In this document: piece after piece, positions 33,920 through 47,148 of the stretch
Numbering within the stretch: position 1 is the stretch's first letter
Layout: every line of letters begins with the position of its first letter
DNA from: Pyronema omphalodes
Taxonomy: Eukaryota > Ascomycota > Pezizomycetes > Pezizales > Pyronemataceae
NCBI GenBank assembly: GCA_024516155.1
Contig: JAJJXM010000061.1
Location: 248,001-312,000, forward strand
Length of the DNA stretch: 64,000 nt
Direction of reading: 5' to 3'
Made by a program: the position numbers and the translations under genes
The notes under the pieces: model-generated
What the model was told of the DNA's origin: nothing
The model's database searches: none
Seen by the model: only the letters and a program-made list of their open reading frames with translations

Positions 33920-36900
33920 GAAGCTTCAAACGGCGATTGAACCGTCTGTCAACACCTCTCCAACTCCTTTATACCATCTACTGTGCGGATTGCTTCGACA
34001 GGAAATCTCTTTTCGCAACTTAAGATTATGATTAGGCTCTTATGCGGCCGTTACAAGTCGGTAAACTTGATATTCATTCAATTACAATCTTCCTCTACAG
34101 TCAATCAGCCCAACCATTTCCTCCACAACCACACTATCTACTATCGTTACCTGTCATAAAATCCACAGGATCTTCCTTTTCACTTGGCTCGCTTGTAACC
34201 TTTCGCCAAAGTCTGTTTACCAGACACTTACGTCACCTCCTCAAGACAATGATCGACCTCGCTCTCATTATACATCTCCTTCACCTCATGTTTCATTTCT
34301 AGCCCTCGAATTCTGCACAGCTTGTTCCGTAGCTCCCTTACTGTTTTTCTTTCAACCATATATTATTTTCAAGTCTCGCTACCCGCACAACCTACCCTTT
34401 TTCTTTTCTCCAGAATTTTTCAGTATCCGCAGATTATTGTAGTGAAGAATGCTGCCTGTTATCCTTCAGTATTCCGGAATTCCGTATTTAATATGTCTAT
34501 TGCAATGAAAACATACAACCCCGTAGCAGAAAATACATAACGCCTTTTGACCTGAATTGAGCTTTAGCTCTCTGGAGTTTAATTTGCTTTCTTCATCCAG
34601 GAACCCTAAGGCTGCGCTGTCTTGACAGGAAGTCTATAGGAATACCTATATTACATGTGAATTTTCAGAGCGGGGTACAGCCGCTGCGCCACAGGCTTAA
34701 CCAGAAGCCTGGAATGATGTGCGTGTGGAATGATGTGCGTGTGCAACATGCTCGGTTAAACATGACAAAAATGTACACAGGCGCTCGAATCGATAGAAAG
34801 TTGCACAAACCGATCTCCAACCATCAATAACTTCACACTGGTTTTATGATTATTGTCGAAGTCGAAGGAAAGCTGTGAAGAGTGGGAATTCTACATAGTG
34901 TGCCTCATGGTCCGGGGCGGATTTTGGGAGTGCTTACACGGCCTGCTACAATCCAGTACAGTCAATTAATGTTGCACAGAGGATTAGAGTATGTAACCCA
35001 GTCCACGATTGATGTGGGATTGTACAACCTGGTCCATGACCACAGAAGACTGGTTCAGCCTGGATCACTTATGCAACCCTGATTTAGCATGATATATATT
35101 CTGTGCTTCTAAAGGTTTGGGTGTGTTGTGCGTGATCCGGTGGAGACAGGATGGACCCGAAAAGACAGAAATATATTTCCCGCTTCATCACTGTGACATT
35201 ACCATAACTACGGCTACAGGCAGACTCCCATTCTTTTCTCCAGTATTTCCCGCAATAGAATACGTCAAAGTGTTTATTTTAATTATTTGTTTCTGCTCTG
35301 TCTTAGAATGTGTATCATTATTCTGTATGATGATTTTTGATTTTTGGGCATCGGTTTCAATGGGCTGATTCCGTTGGCACCGAGATATCCTCATCGGTAT
35401 GAGCCATGGTGAGATTATGGACCCGGAGAATATGGTCAATGCTTTGTAAATACGGCAGCTAAATGGGGCAATGGTTGAATATCTGCAAGGAGAGGCATCA
35501 AGGCTTCGGTCGTTTGTGTATAGATTGATTATGTAATAAATTACGCACTCGAAGGTATTCTGTCCGGACCGGATCGCCCGTGGGAAGTCCAGCCCGTACC
35601 GGAGCCAAGGACTACCGGTCTAGGGTAATGTCCCGAACCAAAATGCGTGATGCAGTCCAGGTCCAGTCCTCACTCAGGATTGGACGGACTGGACTATAAG
35701 AAACACTAGAGAATCTACGATTTATTTCCTTTTGTTGGTATCTAATTCATATGTTTCGTTGAGTGGTTTCTTTGTGAATCAGCTGGAGTTTTTTGTTACA
35801 TGAACTGTGGATTCTCTCTGTTCATGAAGTATATTCTTCCATGTTGAAGTAGACTTCACGTAACTTTCAAATCCTGAAATCTGTATCCATTTTTTTCTTC
35901 ATTGCGCGGAATCGTTTCAAGTACCGTATGAAACGTGAGATAAAATCGGATCAGCCAATAACGTGATCTAAGCTCTATATCTCCAAGACCACCACTATAC
36001 TGGAGGTTAGCCATCACACTGAATACCGCATGTACTATCTTGTTCGATCTTCTGCTAGCTTGTAGGCCGTGAAATTAGGAACCATATAGATAAACGGGAA
36101 CAACTGTCTTCGGCTAAAGTTTCCAGCAGGTAATATAACAGAGTCTTGATTCGACTGTAAATACGCATCTTGCTCGCGTAGTGATAGGGTGTATCGATGC
36201 CTCTCAGGGCGCTGAAGTTCGCTTCAGGCTAGAATTCCAGCTCGATGATGCGGAATCACGTAGGAAATAGCTGTAGTGTCTTCGGTGTATGTAGGTGTGG
36301 TAGTCAAGACCAGATAATTAAGCTGGCATCGAACGTTGAGGTGACGCGTCGAAGGAGGAGGTCGCGGAATGACCTACACGAGACCAGGAGATATGGACAA
36401 TTGGGAAAGTAAACAATGCCTGTAACAATGAGGGTGTTGAAAAGTGGAGGAGTCGCGGCTCAGAGATGAAGATGGGAGGGGTAAAAACGAGATGGCGATC
36501 CGGCATCTCCGCGTAGAGCTTTGGTTATCAGCGTTGTAATCAATGGGCAAAAGATATCGAGGCAATGTTCTAAAAAGGAAAATAAGCGCGACCAATCGGT
36601 GATAATGGTACAAGCTCCAGTGGAAAAGAGTGCTGGGTTGCAGAAATGGTTGGATGTCCGTGCCTGAGAGATGATCGCGATATCGATGATAGCGCACTGA
36701 AAACGGATAGGGTAACCAACACCATCAAGTACTCGTAAGAACTAGTGCGCTTCCTACGCTTATACGCAGCCTCAAGTTAATATCTACGAAGGTGTAAATT
36801 ATGCCGCATGCGTTGACACAACACAGTATATGTTTTTTTTCTTCTGAAGAATAGGCCTAAATCCGTTTGCAAAATTAGTGTGAGATCTTTGTACAATTAG

Positions 36901-39900
36901 TGGAATGGCAATCATACTGCATACGACCACAGAACATACAACCGTGCTGTGTCTCCTTTAATTCAGTTTCATGTAGCCTCAACTATTGTTTGTCACTGGA
37001 TTGATGAAATTGCGGGCGTATCCTGGCCGTAGTTGTTTTACGAAAGTGTCCACCACTCCTTCCCATAGCCACATACTTACCGTAGGTTACCCGAAGGTTG
37101 ACAGTGGGGGTTGTGTTCAATAGTCTTATCACACACGACACTTACAAATGCGTGAAGGATATATGTGGAGATGGTCTTCATGAAATTCTCACAATATGTA
37201 TATTATTAGCAATTTTCAACTCCTCATTATTTGTTGTGACGGTCATTTAAGACTGCCGGAACTTTTACGGTCGAAGTTATACTGGCAATGATATCACCTT
37301 GCCTATGCATAATGACGCATGTTGCAGTACAGGAGTGCGTTTATAACAGCCAGAACACTGGAGTGGTGTCTTGCTTCGACAACACTCTACAAATACATAC
37401 GGCACAGATACGTCTCTTATTGGTTCACCAAGCTTTGTATCATCGATTACCACATGTCGCAGCAAACCCTGGTTGAGCGATAAAAAAATCAGCCCCGAGC
37501 AAAATTTTGTAGAGCTAACTGTAATTTCAGAGCACATATTTGTTTCAGGAATCAATGAAATCATCTCTCAAAATTTACTTTTCAGTCTCTGAGCATTTAA
37601 AGGTACCTTTCCCTCTCTTTGATTTCTCTTCAATTACTTCGAAGAAGTTCTCTGGTTGGCAATTGTGAAAGTTCATCCGTTGCCGCGTTCAGCGACTTCT
37701 ATATAGGTACCCTCATTTTTTTGACCTTCACATATTGTTTCTAACACTGACTGCGAATTCTAGCTATCAGTCTTGTATACTTTGGTTACTCTACAAAGCT
37801 CAGAATTATTTCAATTTCTGTCACAGCATGCAATTCTTTCGAGTCGAAAGACGGTATCTTGGACACGAGGAAAATGTGCCATGCTATCATATCTTTTGTT
37901 TCTCATAATTCGACGAAGGATGATAGTCACGGGATAGATGCTTTAATCGGTTAGTGATTACCGTGTCGATAACAGCTCAATTTTTCTAACCTTCTAAGAG
38001 CGATCGTAATCCCGTGCTCTGTGCTTACCTAATTACAGATTAACACGAGTTGGGTAATTTTCGTGCCGACAGGAAGATATTGAACGGACCAGTTTCGTAT
38101 CGACGGCATCTTGCGAATATGGTATCACGAACAATTCAAAATATTATCGTAGTATTACGACGTTTGCAATGAGGGATTTGGTGTGCTGGCTAGTCGGCGC
38201 TTGTTTGTACAGCTAGAAGCACAGCCGTTCATTCCTCGGAGAAGGCTGCGCTAGTCTCGCAGGCAAGCACCACTATAGCCACTTCAAAAACCCACCACGC
38301 GTATCAGATACGATTGAGCACAGCTCATCTGAATTCGACCGTTGATAGGGCCCGGAACGATAAAGAATATGTCTCATCACTTGCATACACCGCCTCAAAC
38401 TAAATACTACAAACACAAGGCTTGAGCATATCCGAGCTGACGACAAGTTAAATATTGCGTTAAAAACATCTTTCATGCAAATTCATATCAAACGACAATA
38501 GGGCATTCGTCCGCAGATATAGCATCCTCACTAACACACTCGCCGGTTATTGGCATTACTCAATGTGCCGCGCAAAGCGAACAAACGGAGTACAATGTTG
38601 AATACGCAAGTTGACGCATATCATTTCGATTTTGTCTCTCAAACCACGGAGAATTCAGTAGAAATCAGAACTCTTATCGCATCGGCTTGCTCATCGCCAA
38701 TGATTAATTCAAGGTCTTTAATATTTATCAGAATAATGTTTTATCAATCCAAGCGATGGATCGATAGATAGGATCCCAACTGAGTATTCGAAATGCTATG
38801 GGCCCTCTATATTGCACAGTTGTGCTTTGATTGTTAGTCAAACGGCTTCAAAGCTCTAGGAGGTATTTGGGAGCTGAAAATAACAAATTCTGTGCCTAAA
38901 TCTCACCTCACCTTCTTGGTTGCTAACGTTGGAAAGGTTTATCAGGAATTTCAATACATACGTTAAATTTGATATCTATGTTTATTAAAGTATATGCTAT
39001 AAAATCCGGACTGTCAGCTCCTTTGGACTTGGCTACATAGAAGAGATTAGAAGAAGTAGAGGAAACCAAAAGAGTGGTGACGTACAAAATCTACAACTGC
39101 ATAAGTTAAGCCTCAGGTTCCAGAGTGAGCTTGACTCCACCGCCAAAAATGCAGGTTGTAACATCTATGCTCCACAAATTTCCTCGGTGTCGCTTCAGCT
39201 ATCGAACGATATTCTCATATTTAATTCGAAAAAACTTTACCCAGTGTTACTCGGTGACAAAAGGACGAGGTCTTGTTGCTCGGTGCTGACGCTGGGAACA
39301 AATGTGAGAGAAGGTCACAGGTTTGGATGTGTCACCATAAATTATTGGTCTGTGCCTTTTTGGAACTGAGTTAGCTTTCCGTAGGATTTTCTCTAACAGC
39401 AACCAGGTCGTCAAAAGTAGCGAAACATTCCACTGGAACCTAGTGGGTCGGGGAGGCGGGGGATGACAAAACAATAACGCCCAGGAGAACATGTGGGGAA
39501 CGTGCCCTGAGACTTTCAACCTTGTCCCACAAATGTGCGCAATCCTATCTGTATTAATCTCGTTAGCTAGACCAACGACATGGACTAAATCCAGTCCACA
39601 ATACAATGCTAATGATACCCATATCAAAAACCGTTATTTGTTCGCACAGGCTTCTAGGTACAGCATCAGCGGTCGCCACCCGAATGTTTACCCGGGACTA
39701 AGCTTGTTCTGGTTTCTCCTACATCATTTTGCTGCAGCATGACCAGTTAAGCGTCAACTTTTTGAAGCTAGGTCCTTCCAGAAGCTAACTAGTATTTTTC
39801 TAGAAGGAACAATAATATCATGGATTAATGTCGACGAGATCACGAATTATCGCAATGGAGACTTCACCGCCAACGCGATCATGAGCTATGATTCGATGTT

Positions 39901-40490
39901 CCCATTCCGAACTTTCTTGATATTTACTACGACTCATTCGAAAATTCCGCAGTTAATAAAGCACTTTACTTTTATAAAGTCCATAATGTACTGTTACGGA
40001 GAGCTGTAACTCAATCTTAACCCCTTGGGTCCCACTGCTTCGAAGCAAGCTGTCATACTTACATTAGCATGCCGAAGTGTAACCCCGGGCTAACATCCAA
40101 TGATTAGACTTACATTGGATGTATTCTTGCATTCACCTGGGAGTACCCCGAAAGGCCTCATAGGCAATCATGAGTTCAAGAAGAGGGGTACTGCAGGTTA
40201 ACAATTAGTAAAACATGCTGAGCACCGCGCTCGAGCGGATGATCGAATCCAAACTTACGATCCAGTATCCCTACCCAAATTATGGCATTTTAGTTTCATT
40301 CAATGTTCCTAGATCCTGGAAGAATTATGGATATATCATAAAGAGCATACAGCATTACTTTTACTACTCAAACACCATAGCGACTCGGTTCAATATCGAA
40401 ATATCATCCTTTTCTCTCACTGTTTCACATATGAATCCCAGCGCACCTCCAACAGTCGCATATTACAGATCCTAAACTTCGCTGAAAAAT
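33920..40490. other. Gene-poor accessory stretch
   Basis: About 6.5 kb without a supported gene. 35,556-35,700 is enriched in GGTCCAGTCC/GGACCGG motifs like those of hAT subterminal repeats, but no paired ends were found. 39,810-40,020 and 40,215-40,475 have modest open frames without recognised motifs. Confidence 0.45.
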
Positions 40491-41128
40491 ATGCATCTCA
40501 CCACACCCATTGATACTCGAAGGCCGTCATCGAATGATAATCTCAAAATTGTCATCAACGAAACATCTCCTACCAATACTAATGGTTAGATTACCAATCA
40601 CCGCCCCACCTGACGAACTCCAAGCTGACGCCAAAACAAGTACGAACAGCTTCACAGTATGTCGAGCGGTCCGAGAAGATCCACCGAAACCGCTCTGAGA
40701 ATCAACAAATCCCTTTCATAAAACCAGATACCCTCTTATACACGATCCCGCACAGGACATCCAATACGGAGGTTCTAGCAGCGGAACACAACACACACAT
40801 TAAACATGTTTTGCGGAAGAAGTCTATAATTTCAGAAACCTGCATAGGCTGCGTTTCTGAACCCGCAACGCACCACTGCGCGTCCCCGGCACCATTCGAA
40901 ATTAAGGTTCTACCACCAAGAAAAAGCGCCACATCTACCCTCGATATTCGCCGTGAAGAATTCAACATCAACAACACCGCAGTTACGAACGATACCCTTC
41001 ATCTAACACTTGAGAATCTACAAAGACTTGACAACAACCCACTTCACGGTCTTGAAATATGGTTATCGCAAGACAAAATAGATGATGCGACAAGGTTTTA
41101 TCAAGGCGAACATGAGGCCTTTTTCTAA
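40491..41128 (+). CDS. X-family small protein, copy 6 (divergent, 5' structure uncertain)
   Basis: The 3' part is clear. A frame open from about 40,690 to TAA 41128 ends with the X core: LHLTLENLQRL, NNPLHGLEIWLSQDK, IDDATRFYQG. It has no ATG of its own (its first usual-looking codon at 40811 is TTG), so a spliced 5' exon is expected. A candidate is ATG 40491 through a GTTAGA donor near 40,587, with an acceptor near 40,700 (TCTGAG) or 40,734 (ACCAG). Both keep the frame, and neither is proven. Cysteines around residue 15 of the open part (ETCIGCVSE) are peculiar to this copy. Function unknown. Confidence 0.45.
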
Positions 41129-42690
41129 GCTTGTACTTTTGAAGGGGAATATTTTCTTTGGGAAAAAAGAAGACAGACCGTCGTTAATCCCTGTGAATGC
41201 TTTATGATTTATGATTTACGATTCATGAATAATGACTTATACTATTGAATCCGGACAGTGGAGGATGGTATACGTGTGATGAAAATATGGCATTGATGAG
41301 TGAACGGCGTGGGGTAATTGCTATTACCTGGTTGGAGGATTTACTCTCGTTTTGATTTTCGGTCGTTATCTGCTGGGTTTATATGGATGCTTCGTGATGT
41401 ATCGGTCTTTGGCGAGCTATGATTTCATTTGTTGTTTTATTTTGGTGTACAAAATCAGCAGTGGTCTTTGATAACTAGTATTTCCCTTTGTCGTCGATTT
41501 CTTACTCAATGGCTTCTTTTTGGTCAGTTGTTAGATGCTTGATTTATGTTGATGATTCTCAATGTTTCCGTCTTAGATTCACCGGTATTTCCTTTGTTGT
41601 TATATTTTTTGGCAATCACCAGCCTCATTTGTCTTGAATTCGCTAGTGCTCCCTTTGTTTTCATGGACTCTCCATATATGAAAAAACTCAACCTTTTCAG
41701 ACGCCCTGTTATTGTTTTCAAAACAGCATGAAACAAAACACGTGGCATACCAATAAAGCCAAAAAAGATCACGAATATGCACCTCCCGTTCAAAGCGCGT
41801 TAAATCTGCCAAGAATAACCTGTTCACCGGAATATGCCGGGACCGGAAATATCCGTACGTAAGGGGAAGCTTGGCGCGAGTGATTGCTTGAGATGCGGAG
41901 TGCTAGCGAAGGGCCGACTGTACGCCCCGCAACCTTAACACTCTGCTCAACGTCAAAAAGAACATCTTCAGCAGCACCTCCGTATAAGACTATCACACAA
42001 AGTTTTTCTCCCTCTCAGAGATATACATATATAGAAAAATCTCCTCATAGCCCATACAAAAACCATTGGGGCCGCGGCCATCATGTCTCATACTGATCAT
42101 AGTCTTGTGGCAGTCGACGAGTCCGTTATTAACAGGCTTTTCGGTAACAAGCAGTTATCCCATGTGTTGTGTAGCTCAGTGTTGTATGCTACCACAGTGT
42201 TAAGCTAGGGGGTTAAAGATACTTGTGTGAAGCTCTATTGACGTTCTGTGTTTCGATGGAACTTTGCGTCCAATTTCGTCCTATCTTTTTGATTTTACCC
42301 AGGGCGATCCCGTGTTCACATATTAGCCCCAGCCGCCAACCATTCAATATTACCGGCAGGGTGCTTTTTGAGCTTTACAAACGAGCTGGAATGAAAAAGT
42401 AAAATATATTTTCAATCGATCCCGTCAGACATCTTTGAACACTCTTGGCATCCGATACACCGTCCAATCAGCACGCCTCTGGAAGATTTCCAAGGCATCG
42501 ATTAAGTGAGACTGAAATATATCCCTGTATAACGTGGCTGATAAACTAGCTGTGAATCTTATTCGTTAAATACCACTTACATATCTACTCACAATGACTG
42601 CTGAAGTCGTTTCAGCCGTTTATTTCACCACCTCCATCAGTCCTCGCATCATCACCCATCACCCGCCCACCATCATACAGACATCCACAG
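41129..42690. other. Gene-poor stretch with one dispersed repeat core
   Basis: 41,872-41,900 carries the 28-bp core GCTTGGCGCGAGTGATTG / CTTGAGATGC shared with 7.17 and 19.5 kb. No gene supported. Confidence 0.4.
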
Positions 42691-42691
42691 A

Positions 42692-43062
42692 ATGTCCTTT
42701 CACGACCTCCCCCACGAACTTTTCTTTCTGATCTTCACCAAATTACCTGACCTATTATCCGCAAAGTAGTCTCTCGCAGCCTCATCTCGGACATTTTACG
42801 CCGTGTATGAATCTCGAAGATGGTTCATCTGGTGAGCAGTACTGAATAACGCGTGCCGAGAAGCAGAATTATTGTAACATGAGCTTGCTATAAGTCCAAT
42901 TTTTCTCCCGCAGTTGGTATTTAAGAAAGGACAGTTTGGGGATTTAAGCGCACTGATGCCGCGGTGGAAGAGACCGAAATTGAGATCGAGAGCTAGGTAT
43001 TCTTTTTGTGATGGGCCCGTTAGTAACACAGAGAGAGTAACGACTAATGGAGTAATCGAATA
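42692..43062 (+). pseudogene. F-box protein pseudogene
   Basis: ATG 42692 begins a classical F-box start (FHDLPHELFFLIFTKLPDL) followed by an in-frame TAG, then SLAASSRTFYAVYESRRWF in the same frame, a TGA, and after a frameshift LNNACREAELL-stop-HELAISPIFLPQL. The arrangement matches fungal F-box proteins, where the F-box is followed by a tryptophan and a helical region. Three stops and a shift make it non-functional. The TAG and TAA could both come from Gln codons by C-to-T change, which would fit RIP-type mutation but does not prove it. Confidence 0.65.
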
Positions 43063-43652
43063 GCTGCGCAGGCAGAGCTGTGTGTAACGAGACCTCCGCA
43101 TGTGCCGAATCCAGTGCACTGGAGCCAGTAATGGTGGGGGATGACATGAGGCATATTTGTATTGAATATGAAGTTACCGTGCTCTTGTACTAGCGTTGGA
43201 CTCAGAATTCTTAGAATGTATAGTTGTATTTATGCACCATTAACTGATGCTTGAATGAATGCCTGAGGTGTGATTCGGTATGACACCCTTGGCGAGGGAT
43301 AAATGATGCCAAGCCACATAGTCCGTCATGACCCAGCAATCGGAGCCTTCACAAATTCTATTCAGACACCAATAGCGACAACAATGTAGCATTCAACTTA
43401 ACAAAATTGAATTCAAAGGAGACTCGGGTAACAAATTACTTCAATGGAGGGAGGCTGCTATATTGAAGTGAGAGGCTTCCAGTTGGCTCTGTATGATGCG
43501 ATTAGATGCAGTTGGCCTTTGTCCCCATATATATTCTCCCGATTCGTTTTCATTTCGGAATCTATATTATCGCCAACTCAGCAACACTCGGACGAATAGA
43601 TTATATCTCTCGTCAACCTGTTATAAATCCGTTCCTTTCAACTCCCCTAACG

Positions 43653-46600
43653 ATGACTCTCACCGACTCCATCCTCGACGGCTGGAAACACTTCACCTCT
43701 TGCTTCACCTCTTGTTTCAAATCTCGTTCAGATACAGTAACCGGATTCCGCGTCTACGGTGCCCATCCTGAAAACCGTGTTCAAGGCATCCCTCACGCCG
43801 GTAGGACCACGGGGATCAATAATTGGAATTACAAAGGAACGAACGGCCGGGCTGAAAATAGCTTTGAACTTCAACCCTGGAAGGGTCAATATCCGTATCC
43901 TACAATCGCCCGGGGACATCAAGGTTCTCATCATTCCGAATTTTCCTGGGACCCTAGTATCCGCGGAACCAAAATCTCCTTGGCTGCAATCCCCGAGGGA
44001 AGTGTAATTTCCGTATACACCACATCCCCAGCAGCATCAGAGGAGGCACTTTCTAGAAAAAATAGTGAAGCAGGGACGATTACACAGGAAATATATACAC
44101 AAACACAAACAGCTTCATTTTATTCTTTACCAAAGCTGTCGAGAGGCTCCACGTTGAGACAGGATATGTTTGCTCGTATTAACTCGACGAGCTCACAATC
44201 CAGCCTAAACCAAGCACCTATTCCGGGTAGCCAGGCCACACCATACGCCTCTGAGCCATCGGTATCTTTTTCGGCGCCAGTATCAAGGAATTCCTCCATC
44301 GACACAATCCGCTACCACCCTGGGTCTCAGAAGCCTATTCAATCCTCTATGGTTTCAAGAAACGCATCGATAGATACTATCAGGGGGATGGTTGACATAC
44401 CGCTTGATGATACCCCTACAGTACCGGTTAGAAATAGCACTGAAATACTTTCAGGTATTATGAAGGAACGCGAAGAGAGTGGTGTACAGATCAAATACGG
44501 GAGAAAACCAAAGGTTACTTTTGTTACAACCCCGACCCCGTCACCCGACTCGACCACAACTGCAATTTTAGCGAATACCCCACAACCGGCGCCAGCCCAG
44601 ACCCGGGCTTCCGCTTCGGCCCCAACCATAACTTCGACCCCAGTTCCGGGAATGGCGAGACAGCTGGTAGGGACTCCACCAGCGGGGTTGATGAAGCAAA
44701 ATTCTCCCCCTCCAACTCCACGGACGATTGTAGGAAAGCAAAATTCTTCGCAACATCCTCCTCCTCCTCCGACGACGACGACTGCTACCATCAGTGATCT
44801 ACAGGCGCACAAGGTACAACAGAGATCAGCACAATCGGTATATCCCCTTGCACAAGGACAGCAACGTATAGCGGCATCTTCATCTGACGATAACTTTTCA
44901 AAAGAAACTAGAAGGTCGAGTGTAAATAAAGGTACGCAACGGTTAGTATTGTCTTAAATTATAACACGAATCTAACTAGGCTAACTTCCAGGAGACTTCT
45001 AGAGGAGCGGTACAAACCCGTGATGTCCTGGGAGAATGACGACGAGGTTGATGAAGATATGCCTTTAATGAATTTTGATTTATGGTTACGTGATTTACAA
45101 CAAGCGGATTCCGATTCGGAAGCTTATTATTACAACAATGATACTTTTGATGAAAGAGTTTCATCTACTACAACTTCATCTTTTTTTACCGCCCCCGCGA
45201 TGACGAACAATAATCTGGATAGTTTCCCTGAATTCGACGGACCGGAATCAGGAGTGTATCCACCTTATTCTTCGGGACATGGCGACTTCGAGTATGAACC
45301 ATCATTTCCTCTCCTCCGCAGTTCCGGTTCCATTCTCCGCGTAACGAATCCCGACCTAGCCGTTTCTGAATTACTCTCAGACCTCGATATGACAGCTACC
45401 AATCAAGACGACTCAGACGACCCGTTCCTTTCTGACGACGATGACGACGACAAGACCGTTGTGCCAGCTCGTGACTCGGATAGTAGATCAACCAGTCCTG
45501 CTGATGATCTTATCCGCTATGCAAACTGGCGAAGATTAGTGGAAGAGGAAAGACGGTTAAAAGAGGAAAATGCAGCTCGGTTGAGGGCTTCGTATACTCC
45601 ACCGATCTCGCCAAAGAATCTACAGACTTATAGAAGACCCAGTATCGACATGGAGAATTTCTATGACGAAGACATGAATGGACCATCCAGATCTTCTTCG
45701 ACAAGAACACTGAGAGTTTGTAATCCTGATCCTGATCCTGAGGAAGATAAGGCTCCGGTTGATACTGCACCGGATGAAGCGAGTGACGATTCTCTGGCCG
45801 CTGCGAAAAGAAGCCCCGACGAAGCAGCTGTGGGACTGAGAAGCAACGAGATTAACGGTGATGCACCAGATAGCTCTTTCTATGACATGGAATCACCGTC
45901 GGCCGGTTTGACGGCGGAGGATTTATGGTTCCGCAAATTGGTCAACCTAGATCTTGACTACGACAAGGGGGATATGGGAGTGATATCCTATGACGAAAGA
46001 CTCACACTGCCAGCTCCAGCAGAATCATTAGTCGTCAACATCATGGAATCTAAAATCTTATCACCATCCAATAACACCAATAGATCAAGCTTGAACCAAC
46101 CGACTTCCGACTACTCTTTATCACCCACTCTTACAACCAACACAGCACCCTCCATCCTCAGTCCCGTTCCAGCAACTCCGTCACCATCCATCACGGCGAC
46201 AGTAAAAGGCAGCCTATCATCACACAGTCCGTCCACTCTAAACAACACAGATCTAGCAATATCACCCGACACCATCAACCTCTGGAACCGGGTCATCGAA
46301 CACCTCCATGACTCAGACGACTCAGTCTTTATCCCTGGTGCAACCAAATCCGTCAACCAGCCTGATCAAGTTGTACCTTCTATTAGTACCCAACCAAACA
46401 ATCTAGAAAAAGAAACATCCCCAACAATGATGATGGTAATCGAAGTCCCACAGATGATAGAGCCGACATCTCAGGTTATTACCCCGGGCTCTATAACTAC
46501 TACTAATGATACCCTATCTTTCACTATCAAAAGAACGGGCTTTCTCACTAAGGAAGACAATGTTTTGGATATAACAGATCGACCGAAGAGGTTTATGTCA

Positions 46601-46729
46601 GAAAAGCCATTGCTTCCTGCTACGGAAACAGAAAATGAGGAATGGTTTAGGTTGAAGAATGGAGTGGAGATTGGGGAGGATATTAAGAAGAGAAGAGAGG
46701 AGTTGATTCAGCGTAGTTTGAAGAAGTGA
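43653..46729 (+). CDS. Large low-complexity hypothetical protein (1008 aa, two exons)
   Basis: Exon 1 43653-44941, intron 44942-44991 (GTTAGT donor, GCTAAC branch site, CCAG acceptor, 50 nt), exon 2 44992-46729. The join gives CAA-CGG-AGA and no stop, so the two long plus-strand frames are one gene. The frame is open upstream to 43506, but ATG 43653 follows better context. Residues 1-120 are the best ordered part (GWKHFTSCFTSC, GFRVYGAHPEN, WDPSIRGTKISLAAIPEG). The middle is Ser/Thr/Pro-rich with polyproline and SRNSSIDTIR / SRNASIDTIR repeats that look like phosphorylation targets. The second half is strongly acidic (SDDDDDDK) and ends in a charged helix (IKKRREELIQRSLKK). No catalytic domain, signal peptide or membrane segment. 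Probably a scaffold or regulatory protein, by inference only. Confidence 0.8.
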
Positions 46730-47148
46730 TTGAAGGTTTTTGCAGAGGGTTGGGGGATTGTAGTCAGGTTCGGGTAATTTCAGAGGCATTGAGCATACAG
46801 GAGAGATAGGAAGGAAATTTGGGAGTATACTGCGAAATAGGATTGTTATTATCTTTTTAGCTATTCAAGAAGTTCTGTATTGAACAATTGTGATGCGTAC
46901 TTAGATCAATGTGGAAGCTTGAATTTATCATAAGACTTTGTGGCCAACTAATACCGTACTATAACTTTCTCTACGCCCCGCACGATAGGAGAACATGAAG
47001 CTACTCTGAGTCAAAAAAAGGAAAAGAGAGACAGAACGGGGATTTCATGTGTAGTTCCTGCATCGCGGTAAATTCACATCAGCCAAGACTATAACTAATT
47101 CCCTATGGTACAAGAAAACGAGTGAGAGTGGTTTAGTTCAAACACCTT
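46730..47148. other. 3' flank of the large protein gene
   Basis: AT-rich, presumably UTR and intergenic. No motif recognised. Confidence 0.4.

Noticed and set aside
35556..35700. GGTCCAGTCC-rich stretch as a further hAT element
   Set aside because: No terminal inverted repeats or 8-bp target duplication could be found.
44339..44812. 157-aa Val/Gly-rich minus-strand frame
   Set aside because: Antisense shadow of the Thr/Pro-rich part of the large plus-strand gene.
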